64,000 nucleotides of DNA from assembly GCA_017590115.1 (NCBI GenBank), contig JAGGNK010013558.1, positions 8,607,752-8,671,751 of the forward strand, written 5' to 3'. This DNA comes from Montifringilla adamsi (Eukaryota; Chordata; Aves; Passeriformes; Passeridae). The notes under the pieces are model-generated. The model made no database searches. It saw only the letters and a list, made by a program, of their open reading frames with translations, and had not been told where the DNA came from. The position numbers and the translations under genes are program-made. This document shows positions 27,701 to 36,633 of this stretch, in pieces (positions within the stretch are counted from its first letter, which is position 1; each line of letters starts with the position of its first letter).

Positions 27701-30690
27701 TGTAGCTATTGTAAGTTTTAACATTAATGGGGAAAAAATAAAACCACAACAAATTTTAAGTAGGTCCATGTCTGCTTTAGGATACATTCTTTATTTTCCC
27801 TTGCAGGAATTCCCTATGGCTATGAAAAGTAGAAATATAATCTCTTCTGATCTACCTCTCCATTCTTCTAAGCATATTTATGTTTTATTTCTTGTTGGTA
27901 CTAAGCTATGTTTTGCAGATTCCCTGTTATTCCCTAAAACTTTCAAGATGTTATCTCATGTTCCCTCTTTTTGGCCCTTCAGGCATTTGCAGATATGTTG
28001 AAAGTGAACAAAACACTGAAGAGTCTGAATGTAGAATCCAACTTCATCACTGGGACAGGGATTTTGGCACTGATTGATGCACTGAAAAAGAATGAATCCC
28101 TAACAGAGATTAAAATTGACAACCAGGTAAAGAGAGACCATTGAGGAGCTTCACTTTTCTTTCTCTTTTATATGGATTCCCAGAGGGTTCTACCAGGAGC
28201 CTCTGGCAGAGTCAAGGCAGCCTCTGTGGCTCAGTCATTCTGCAGCTCATGTCCCCAGTCAGTGCAACCAAAGAGTGGAAAACTTCTCAATAAAACTACT
28301 CAAAGCCAAATACAAAACCCGGGGCAAAATCTCCAGGGATGGGATTCTCTGTGTAGTTTGCAGCTCAGTACTTAAATGCAACCACTTCCTTCTCTCTCAT
28401 ATGAAAGCAAATGTTTCCTTTTCTTTTGGGGACGCTTCACCACATCCCCAACAGAGGCAGCAGCTTGGGACAGCTGTAGAGATGGAGATTGCCAAGATGC
28501 TGGAGGAGAACTCCAGGATCCTCAAGTTTGGATACCAGTTCACAAAACAAGGTCCAAGAACCAGGGTAGCAGCAGCTATCACTAAAAACAACGATCTGGG
28601 TAAGATGCCACTACATTTACTCATCATTTCTTTGTGTGAGCCAAGCCCTGACCTTCCCAGGCACAGCTCTCCCTGTCTGTACATTCAGATGGAATTTTGA
28701 CCACAACATTCATGCTGCTCTGAGTGAGGGGAGATGCAAAGCTCCTCAGGCTCTAGAGCAGAAAACAGCAAAGATCTTACTGGGATTAGGAGCCACTATT
28801 TTTCTCCTGCTCCTTCTGGGAAGGGGAGTTATTTCAGCCTTTTCTATGGAGTGTCCTAGATTTCTCACTGCTCTATCAGCTGTTCTGGCCAGTAAATGTG
28901 GAGTCCAACCCATCCTGTTTTCTCAGAGGACACAGAGTCCTGACTTTGTTGTCCAGCCCATGATGGACCAGGCCTGCCCAGCCAAGGGAGCAAACCAGAC
29001 CCTCCTGCTTTTGTGACCAAGTACAGGCAAAGACAATAAAACCCTGCAAGTGTCACCTGAGTGTGCCATGGCCTGCCCTGTGTGCTCCGTACACAGAATA
29101 CAAAAGAGATGACTGAGCAGGAGAAATTTAGAATGAGAAGAGGGAAAAAAACAAATTAAACTTAGTATTTTTAATCAGTTCTGCTTCAGACTGGGGTATC
29201 AAACCATGATGTCTTTGTGGGTTTCAGCTTGGGTTTCTCTCTGTGGGAGCTAAGATATAAGTTGAGCTAAAACCTTTTTCTTTCATACAAACTTTTAGGG
29301 GGTTGAAATTTTAATTTTTAGCATTCCAACTATATACTATTTTTTCTGCCAGTGTCCCAGAAGGGTATTTGAAATATCCTATCTACAAAGAGAGAAAAAC
29401 CCCTTTTTTTCCCCATTATTTCACAACTTGTCATTAGACTTATGTCCTAATCTTGATTTTCCTGTGTTTGTGTTGTTTGGCTTTGTTCAAGATTTTGTAG
29501 GACAGAATTCCTAAAGGAATTCAATATAATAAATGAACAAAACACTGAAAGCAGACACAAATGACTGATGCTACACTGCAGGATTTGGAATAATGCAGTC
29601 TGTTTGCCAAAAAGGCATGATGAAAAAAACTTCCTCTTAGTAAAGTAATGAGATGTTTAGCAATATATTGTTGTTATTGACTTTCTGTGGTGAAAAGCAT
29701 TCATTAATCAAGTTCTACTGCTTTGTTCTGTGCTTCAGCTGTTCAATATCAGAAACAGGACATGACACTGACATAACACTAAATTTTGTATCACACAAAC
29801 AGGAGAACCTCACAAATCTTATCTGGCCAGGTCAGAAAAGATTCAATGCATTTTATTAGGATGTGGAGTAGCAAATGCTGCCCAACTAAACCTGCTCTAT
29901 ACCAGGTATAATGTATCTTTAAGTGCTGTAAAAATTCACGCTGCTTGTCAAAATAATCCTGTCCATAACACAAGGTTTACCACTCTGCTTTGCTAAATGG
30001 CAACTTCAACCTATGTGGTTTCTAGTGAAAAGCCAGAGTTAATTAACTGATTACCAGATGCAGTGAGAGCATGTGAAGTTTAAACAGGTAATTGAAGGTC
30101 CAATATAATATTTTTTGCAAATAGTAATGGATATCAGTTCTTAATAGTACTTCAAATTATTTTCTAAAAAAATATGACTACTTCTTACCTATAGTATACA
30201 CTGTGCAATTACAGAAGTTATTAATTTTTGATGCCTAAAGCTTAAATAATCCAGAGCATTGCAGACTGGAGCAGACCAGTATCAATTTAGCTGGAACACT
30301 GTGTCTTTTAAAAGAACAATAAAACTGTAATAAAATCTAAATGGAATCACTGGAAGGAAGTGCAGGAAGTGGTGATTTTTAAAATAACCTAAAACCTTTA
30401 GCTCAGAATGTGATTTTTGTGGAAAATGTACTGATGTGAAACTTGGTGAAATTCTACAGTCTGCGATACAAAAAATGCAGTTTAGGTACAATTATTTTGT
30501 TGAGCATTATGGTGCATATTGATTATGGTATCTGTGGGCATAATTCTTCTGGGCATTTCCCAGGAGCTCCTGCCTTCTGTGCTGTTCCGTGTTGTGGGCA
30601 GGGGTGTTGGGGCTCTCAGGAAGGCAGCGGTGACTCTCTCCTTGTTCCACCACAGTTCGGAAGAAGCGGGTGGAAGGGGAGCGGCAGTAG
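9645..30690 (+). CDS. TMOD2: Tropomodulin-2 (neuronal tropomodulin), complete, nine coding exons
   Basis: Joined exons: 9645-9770, 11523-11679, 22988-23110, 24189-24275, 26880-27010, 27603-27710, 27983-28126, 28455-28599, 30656-30690. They total 1056 nt, or 351 residues plus stop, the length I recall for mammalian TMOD2. Every junction is GT-AG and the frame is kept throughout. Tropomodulins cap the slow-growing (pointed) end of actin filaments in the cytoplasm and bind tropomyosin; TMOD2 is the mainly neuronal form. From family knowledge, residues ~1-38 form the first tropomyosin site, ~48-92 the first actin-capping site, ~109-144 the second tropomyosin site, and ~160-342 the leucine-rich-repeat capping domain. 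The basic end [11 protein letters not shown] closes it. TMOD2 is preferred over TMOD3 because of [43 protein letters not shown] and [20 protein letters not shown]. Residues 152-164 form the most divergent segment. Nothing is broken. Start chosen: [12 protein letters not shown] matches the family start, in good Kozak context. Confidence 0.96.
9771..11522 (+). other. TMOD2 intron 2
   Basis: This 1752 bp intron is bounded by GTGAGT and a CTCTCTCTCACAG acceptor. It holds a TA microsatellite (10235-10280) and no recognisable gene. Confidence 0.9.
10235..10280. repeat. TA-rich microsatellite
   Basis: Ten perfect TA units (10235-10254) are followed by degenerate TA and TAAA repeats in TMOD2 intron 2. 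Confidence 0.9.
11523..11679 (+). CDS. TMOD2: TMOD2 coding exon 2 (residues 43-95)
   Basis: It encodes [20 protein letters not shown] to [10 protein letters not shown], covering the first actin-capping site of the family. It is preceded by a strong pyrimidine tract and CACAG, and followed by GTACTG. It ends after the first base of a glycine codon (phase 1), which the next exon completes. A longer overlapping frame (11446-12126) is in a different phase and is spurious. Confidence 0.96.
14956..15031. repeat. Three short direct repeats ending in a poly-T tract
   Basis: The word TTTTTTATCTACTGT occurs three times with spacing of about 17 and 20 bases (from ~14957, ~14974 and ~14994). The last copy runs into 24 consecutive T (15008-15031). 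The structure suggests replication slippage. Confidence 0.85.
20928..20933. repeat. Target-site duplication, left copy (TTCACC)
   Basis: This six-base direct repeat abuts the solo LTR and is identical to the copy at 21294-21299. Confidence 0.85.
20934..21293 (-). mobile_element. Solo LTR of an endogenous retrovirus, probably ERVK-like (class II)
   Basis: On the - strand the element begins TGTAGCCATGATATTATG at 21293 and ends in CAACA at 20934, giving TG...CA ends and a length of 360 bp. Both sides carry the same 6 bp, TTCACC (20928-20933 and 21294-21299), a perfect target-site duplication; six bases is usual for betaretrovirus-like ERVK. A - strand AATAAA lies at 20994-20999, about 60 bases from the 3' end, as expected for an LTR polyadenylation signal. 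No internal retroviral genes flank it, so it is a solo LTR left by recombination. It resembles passerine LTR families as I remember them. It lies antisense to TMOD2 in intron 3. The clean duplication suggests a fairly recent insertion. Confidence 0.88.
21294..21299. repeat. Target-site duplication, right copy (TTCACC)
   Basis: This six-base direct repeat abuts the solo LTR and is identical to the copy at 20928-20933. Confidence 0.85.
22988..23110 (+). CDS. TMOD2: TMOD2 coding exon 3 (residues 95-136)
   Basis: It encodes [17 protein letters not shown], then [19 protein letters not shown] and YDLA, the second tropomyosin-binding region. The acceptor is CTTATCTTAG and the donor GTTAGA, a weaker +3 base than usual. 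Both ends are phase 1. Confidence 0.96.
23111..24188 (+). other. TMOD2 intron 4 with a CR1 fragment
   Basis: This 1078 bp intron contains a degraded CR1 3' end on the + strand (about 23775-23965). Nothing else is recognised. Confidence 0.85.
23775..23965 (+). mobile_element. Degraded CR1 LINE 3' fragment
   Basis: The order of blocks follows a CR1 3' region: a TTTCCGTCCCTGGGTGTTTTC block, a GACAAAGCCATGG block, then GGCTGGACAAGATGACCCAC and CAGTTCCTTCCAGCTGG, ending TTCTGGGAT. The last blocks correspond to the usual CR1 end of the type TGGACTAGATGACC...TTCCAACC...ATTCTGTGAT. It is diverged and truncated, with no coding capacity. Confidence 0.6.
24189..24275 (+). CDS. TMOD2: TMOD2 coding exon 4 (residues 136-165)
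   Basis: It encodes [20 protein letters not shown] followed by GKDGKGIVR. The VHN and NNPKFDE words favour TMOD2. The part after FDE (residues 152-164) is glycine- and charge-rich and differs most from the mammalian protein as I recall it. The acceptor is TTTCAG and the donor GTAAGC. Confidence 0.95.
24276..26879 (+). other. TMOD2 intron 5
   Basis: This 2604 bp intron has normal splice sites (GTAAGC and GTGTTGCAG). I see no repeat or gene that I can support. Confidence 0.9.
26880..27010 (+). CDS. TMOD2: TMOD2 coding exon 5 (residues 165-208)
   Basis: It encodes [20 protein letters not shown] to [10 protein letters not shown], the beginning of the leucine-rich-repeat actin-capping domain. 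The PPNPTNVE motif is a tropomodulin family signature. The donor is GTAGAG and the exon ends in phase 0. Confidence 0.97.
27011..27602 (+). other. TMOD2 intron 6
   Basis: This 592 bp intron has a GC-rich interior (about 27310-27500). No gene is recognised. Confidence 0.9.
27603..27710 (+). CDS. TMOD2: TMOD2 coding exon 6 (residues 209-244)
   Basis: It encodes [20 protein letters not shown] then [16 protein letters not shown], a leucine-rich repeat unit. It is exactly 36 codons, phase 0 at both ends. The donor is GTAAGT. The short intron that follows (27711-27982) is 272 bp. Confidence 0.97.
27983..28126 (+). CDS. TMOD2: TMOD2 coding exon 7 (residues 245-292)
   Basis: It encodes [20 protein letters not shown], then [20 protein letters not shown] and TEIKIDNQ, further leucine-rich repeats. 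It is 48 codons, phase 0 at both ends, with acceptor CCCTTCAG and donor GTAAAG. Confidence 0.97.
28127..28454 (+). other. TMOD2 intron 8
   Basis: This is a 328 bp intron between two leucine-rich-repeat exons, with nothing recognisable inside. Confidence 0.92.
28455..28599 (+). CDS. TMOD2: TMOD2 coding exon 8 (residues 293-341)
   Basis: It encodes [20 protein letters not shown], then [20 protein letters not shown] and AITKNNDL, the last leucine-rich repeat and the amphipathic C-terminal helix needed for pointed-end capping in the family. It ends after the first base of a valine codon. The donor is GTAAGA. Confidence 0.97.
28600..30655 (+). other. TMOD2 intron 9
   Basis: This 2056 bp intron precedes the last coding exon. 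An AATAAA near 29035 lies within it, but there is no other sign that it is used. No gene or transposon is recognised. Confidence 0.88.
30656..30690 (+). CDS. TMOD2: TMOD2 coding exon 9, C-terminus (residues 341-351)
   Basis: After a CCACCACAG acceptor, the reading frame encodes (V)[10 protein letters not shown] and a TAG stop. The short basic tail is typical of TMOD2 and TMOD3. The exon continues into the 3' UTR. Confidence 0.95.
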
Positions 30691-33600
30691 CCACAGCACC
30701 CAGGACGCCAGGCAGCACTGGAGGCCACCACCCCTGCAGTCCCAGAGTGCTCACTGCTCAGGAGGGAAGGCACTGGAAAACTGTTACCATGGGAGTTGCT
30801 GATTTCTGTTAATGTCTCCTTTTAACCTTGAAAACAGAGCCTCATTTTTAATTTTCATGGTTAATTTAATTCGTATGAGAAAGGCTCATAGTTGGTTTGA
30901 TTTTAATGAAGAAAATGGTTTGCAGTATCTGAAGCCAATATGCATCTTAACTGTGTTACTGAGCATAACTTATAGTGACTCTGACCCTTATTTTAGACAC
31001 TTTTTGATATATAAAAATATGACCTTGTATATGGATAAGGGATTCTCTGCTGAAAATAGAAATTTTAGGGCCAAGTTCTGCAATGCCTTATGTTTGTGAA
31101 TAATCCTTACTTATGTGTATAGTCCTGCTGAACTGAATCCTGCAATGGGCTGCTCCCAGGAGTAGAGCTAGTGATGCCAGTACAGGTTTGCAGGTTCACA
31201 CCCTTGAGCCTCTCTCCTGCAGGGATCTGGGCAGCTGGAACCACCTTGGAACAGCTCCTGTCACCCTTGTTGTGTCTCCACCCGTCCAGCTCCCTGTGCA
31301 GGATCACGCCTAGACGTATAAACATTGTCAAAGCGTACTTGTTTACATAAGCTTAGGTTAGGTGGATCATTTTGCAATGTTACACTGATGTTTTTTATTC
31401 TTACTCCACATTGTAAAGTAATATTAGTGTTGCCAATCCTGTAGATGTTGAATGTTTTGGGTTTTTTTCCTAGGCCAACGAGTTTTTGTCTGTTACTAGA
31501 ATGCACAGTTTACAGCTAGTGATCTTAACCTAAACAAGTATTCTGAGCAATATTTGCTTTGCTTTGAGCCATGAGTTTGACTTTTTTTAGTTCTGTATTT
31601 ATGTACCTTTGTTAGCATTATAGGACTGTTCTCAGGATCTTTTAGATGAACATTAATTAAATACTTAATCCAGGAAAGCCACTGTGCTACCAGGGAAAGA
31701 CATTAAAGGGTGAGTTTTGACAGGTACATGACTGACATTTATCTGCTGCAGCTGAGGTTTGTCCCTGTATCACAAGGCACATGAGTATTCGTGCCAGTGT
31801 TTATCTGAATAAAGGCAGATTTAAGCACACGCACAAATGCATTGCTAAATCATGGCCTTGACTTACAAGCACTCACGAAGCAGCAGCTAACCCCAATGCT
31901 CAACAGCGTTGAAATTTCAGTAAGAATTCAGTCTGATGTTCCATTTTGTGTATTTCACCATCTAAAAGTACTCTCTACCCGAGTTGTATCACTGCCAACA
32001 GCTGACTGACAGCCAGAGGTTCATTTTGGTTCCACGTGCACATGCTGTGAGAGCGAAGGGACACTCAGGTCAGATGTGTCACGCACCCCAAGCTTTCAAA
32101 AAGCTGCAGAAATGCTCCTGCAGCCAGCACTGTCACCTGGGGCACACTGGCCTCTCTGAGACAGGGATGAAGCACTGCTTGCTCGGGCAGTGCTGGACAC
32201 CACAGTCACTGCAGGATGCTCCTGAGCCAGCAGGGACTGCTGTGGGGCTCTGGGATCAGAGACCTGGGGATGCTTGGCACGGCTCCCTGAGCATGTTTTC
32301 ACCTTGCTGAGCTGTGAGCTAACAGGATGAACCCTCCCTCTGTGCCTTTTGTAAGGAAATGAGAAGGTCCAAGGCAATGCTCTTCCTGTTGGATACTGGT
32401 CCTTGTAGTGGGGTCCAAAGTGAATAACACTCACTGAAATCCCACTTAAAATACTTGGCTAAAGTGGTCTGCTGAGCTGGGATATGAAGTGCAGTAGCCA
32501 CAGTTTACTGCTCTGAGAAGTCTCTACAATTTATTTCCCTTCCAGTCTTTACAATTTCCTCTTTCCTTCCTCAGAATAAACAGAAACCTTTGCTTTGCAA
32601 GTAAAAAACAAAATACACAGGGGAGTCTTGCTAAGGTTTTCCCTGGATCCATGCAGGATTTGCTGTGAAAAAACTTTGACCTCCCATTTTAAAAAAATTA
32701 TAAGTTCTGTAATACAGTCATAACTCTGCATGGGCTTAAATAGAATCCTTAAAAAACGTTTGGATTACAAGGGGAATACTGGGCTTTGCACCATGAAGTT
32801 TCATGGGTGGGAAGAATGCCCATCCACAACACCTAAAGATTATGTTACTGATAACCTTCAGTGATAGGAATCACTCTGCCCCTAATTTCTTGGGTTTTTT
32901 CCTTTGATCCAACCAAGGGAATCCCAATTATCAGTCAATTGTTTGAAGATTTTTTAATGGTTATTTTTTCTTTCTTAGTGGTACGTATCTGTGTTCAAGG
33001 GAAACAAGTGCAATCCATTTCTAGTCTTAGCTGCCATTGACAGTGTTGGTATTTGCATGCAGCAGTTTCACAGGATGGGTTGATCTGACTGCTTGATGGT
33101 GTCTGCAGCATGTCCTGTATAGCTTTGCTCAGAACCAAACACGTGCTGACCCAGTCAGGTGTGTTTTGCAGCCCCAGTTTGCACCATGGACCGAGGTCCC
33201 TGGCTGGGGAAAGCCCTGTGGGCTCTCCATCCCTTCATCTGCCATGCCCTCTGCACAGCCACGGTTCCTGTGCAGGGAGGAGCCCCACCCTGGAGGGATC
33301 ATCTCCAACACCAGCCCCACCATGGGCGAGCAGACAGGGCCAGAGCTGTGCACCCCATGGCCGGGACCTGGGAGCCTGGCTCCTTCCAGCATGTGTGAGG
33401 AGAGCTCCCAGTCCCTGGCTGTTTTCTGCAGGCAGCTCCTCTGCCAGGGGGCTCAGTGACCAGAGATGTCTTTGTTCTGCCCCTTCTGTGTGCTCCACAC
33501 AAGGCCTTGGTTGTCACCAGCCTTGAGTGTCACAGGTCAGATGTCACAACAATATAAAGATCTGTTGGATGCAGCAACAGCACACAGTGGTGATGTTTGG

Positions 33601-34090
33601 AGGCAGATTTTCATACTAATACAGGATTTTTTAGCTGGTTAAAAATCTCTGCAACTAACATGAAGGCAGGCAGAATGTGACCAGTTATTTCATATCCTAC
33701 TTTCAGGCAACATCTGGCATTGTCAATGCTGAATGGGGAACAAGGACAGAAGAGTCCCTTATTCTTAAGCAAACATTCAGAAGTAACTATCTATTTTTGC
33801 ACATTGCTTCTCGTATTGACTGCTTCAGTTTGGTTTGTATTTTTTATACAGGTTTTTCATGGAAAAGCTCAACTTTGTGCGTGTCCTAACATCCATGTGA
33901 AGTGTAGTGTGCACTGAGGACCATATGTGTACATGTATAAATAAATGACGATGTTAGCTCTGGAACAAAAGTAATTGCATGCGCACGGTGTGGTGCATAT
34001 TACTCAAGAGGAAGAGAATTACCACGCTATGTAACAGTGACTCCCAAGTGTTGTGGTTTTTCTAAATAAACCTTCACAAAGGATTTGGAT
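30691..34090 (+). other. TMOD2: Probable TMOD2 3' UTR
   Basis: Mammalian TMOD2 has a very long 3' UTR, and here AATAAA signals follow the stop at 31808, 32575, 33940 and 34065. The last, followed by a T-rich stretch, is my preferred main end. The extent is inferred. A GC-rich island (about 33150-33530) sits inside it and creates long chance frames on both strands; none looks like a real protein. Confidence 0.5.
34065..34070 (+). terminator. TMOD2: Candidate TMOD2 polyadenylation signal
   Basis: This AATAAA is followed within 30 bases by TTTTTCAATTTTTCATGGG and then GT-rich sequence. An alternative AATAAA lies at 33940-33945. The choice between them cannot be made from sequence alone. Confidence 0.45.
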
Positions 34091-36590
34091 TTTTCAATTT
34101 TTCATGGGTTTGTGACTTGAATTGAGCCCCTGTTGATGCTCTGACATCAGAGACATCACTGCTTTCTCCTCTGCAGCTCTTGCAGCTTTCACTCTCCTGG
34201 ACTTCACCTTCTCAGGTGTAGAGACTGGTGGTATTTCCTGCCCTCTGTTCTCCACCGTGTCTCAGCAATTTCCATGTGGCACCTCATTAGAATTTGACAC
34301 CAGAACACACCAATTTCTTTCACATTATCCCCAGTTCTAAGGTTCAGGGGGCTCAAGTGCATTGCAGAGTGCCTAAAGGCCTGGACTGAGTTAATGACAT
34401 GGTTAACATGGCCCTTAGAACCTGTGCTGCATAATAAAAGAACTGCCAAATACCCATAGCTGCACAGTGCATAGCACAATTGGAAGGGAAATGTCATTTC
34501 CCCACAATTTGCTCTCCACAATCCCAGAGAACCCACAGAGAAACAAAACACCTTCTCTACCTATTTTAAGACTGCCTTTACTTATGTCAGTACTTTAACT
34601 GTGAAATCTCACAGTATCTTTCTTCTTTTCATCTCAATGTAAATAAGTGGATGAGACTCTTCAAGAAAATGAGAAAATCTCATACTGAAAGAAGAGGAGA
34701 TATCTGTGTCCCAGTATGTGGTTCTGCTGGGATTTGCAGAGCCTAAATCAGAAGAGTGCTCATGGGAACTATGCAGCACAATTCCCAGATCCTCAGTCAT
34801 AAGGGAATCAGAGAATACAGCTGCAGAGAAGCTCATGAGGTCATGAACTCCATTTCCTATCTCTCAGAGTTTTGTTTCTACATAATTCATAGCTTTTACC
34901 AAAAGACCAGTTTTGGTCCTGGATCCCTTTTATTACAGGGGTTGTGTTCAATTCCCCTTGGGATTTTGAATATAAGTGCAGTATATGCCAAACAACACAG
35001 ATACTGTATCCCACCTTATCACTCTGCACCTTTATTTTAGGAATCAGCTTCTTCCCTTGCACTCACCTTTTACAGAATGGAAGTTTCATATGCTGTTGAA
35101 AAATAATGACTTTACAAAGGGAGGATTGATACTATTCTTAGTCTCTAAACATGCATCTTTATATATCTTTCATATTCCAATCAGTTCAATCCTCTCCCAA
35201 GCCTGAGCAACAACAGTGCAAACCCCAGTGCTTCATATTCTACAAGGAATGCCAGGTCATTTTCCCCATGAATATGATATGGAGTGACAGCCTGAACTGC
35301 AGGAAGCTGCATTTCCCACTGCCCATCCATCCCCCACTGTTGCCATGCAGAAGGTCCCTTGCTTGTGTTCTTTTAGTGAATCTACCCAAAAGTAAAATCT
35401 CGATTTTGAATGAAACAGAGACTCTAGGGAGTTTTAATACAATATCAAAGAGTGGGGTGCAAGCTGACTAAATCTTGTGCCCTGCTGCAGGAGCTCTGCT
35501 CTGTTGGCTGGTGTGTTTCTCCAGGCACAGCCAGGAGCTCTGTGCCCTCTGCCCAGCACAAGCTGCTGCCAAACCTGCAGCAGGCTGGCACCCAAATGCA
35601 GGGCAAGGAGAGCACTGACAGGCACCTCAGGGCAAGTGCTCTGCTGGGGACGGGGCTGTTGGACAGGAACCACGAAACCAAGCAGTTCTCAAATGAATGT
35701 TTTGGATATTTTAATAGAGGACAGCATTTGCACATGAAACCCAACAATCTGTTTCAGCCACAGCAAAAGTACTTCTGTCAGAATGGAGCAGAGTGGTCAA
35801 TGGGCTTTGAGGCTTCCTTCTGGAGGAGGTGGCACAGGGGCAAAACACCAGCGAAATTGTGTTCAGCTGGTTCCCAGCCACAGCAAAGTGCTTTAAATAT
35901 TCATGTTTTTCCTGTCTATTCCCATAAAGCAGATGAGCACAAACAAAAGCAACACAAGGGGCCTCCCTTGATGAGGGTCTGCTTGTTTCTTATAGCCAGC
36001 TGTCTGACTTTATTGAGTCTGACATTAGGTAGAATCATTCAGTGAGCAAGAGAGGAGAAAACAGGGCAGTCAGATTAAGCAATTGCATGCATTTTTTCAC
36101 AGTCAATCTTTTCTGATAATGACTGCATTGATAATAAATTGAAGAGAATCTGGAAGCAACATTTCCTAGTTGCAGAATTGTTTATTTCTCAGCTGTCACC
36201 ACAGATGCAGATCACCTAAAATCTGCTTAGATCAGCTTTAAAAGCTTTCAGATGATGATGGTGAGAAGGAGGTCACTGTGCCCAGTGTCTGGTGAACCAG
36301 GGCATTGGCATTCGTGGTTAGTTTGTACTCAGCAATGCTGGCACCCTGCACACACTGCTGTTCATCACCCACATGAAGCAGATTGCTTAGAGATCTGATG
36401 TGGTTTTGTGCTATAACTGTTCACGGGACGCTGCTTTCAGGAGCAGGAAAAACAGAGACATTGGCAGGAGCTGCTGTGGAGGCTCCCCCCACCCTTTGGC
36501 TGGTGGGCAATGCTAGGCAGCACAGTCACTCTATCTCTATTGCCTCCCTGTATTTTTCCTTTAGGAAATGCTTTTAGGGTGCTTGAGGGG

Positions 36591-36631
<41 letters not shown>
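36591..36631. repeat. Poly-A tract of 41 bases
   Basis: An uninterrupted run of 41 A follows TTGAGGGG. I see neither a retrocopied gene upstream nor flanking direct repeats that would mark a processed insertion. Assembled length may be unreliable. Confidence 0.9.

Positions 36632-36633
<2 letters not shown>

Noticed and set aside
9645..30690. Assignment of the tropomodulin to TMOD3 or TMOD1
   Set aside because: The diagnostic words [23 protein letters not shown] and [10 protein letters not shown], and the LYSMD2 neighbour, fit TMOD2. TMOD3, as I recall it, differs at these places, and TMOD1 lies at a different locus.
33110..33526. Overlapping long frames on both strands in a GC-rich block
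   Set aside because: Several frames are open at once on both strands, which reflects low stop-codon density in GC-rich DNA. The block lies in the probable TMOD2 3' UTR.
35452..36045. 197-codon + strand frame between the two genes
   Set aside because: No recognisable domain, no promoter or splice context, and a composition typical of random translation. Not excluded as a small exon, but unsupported.
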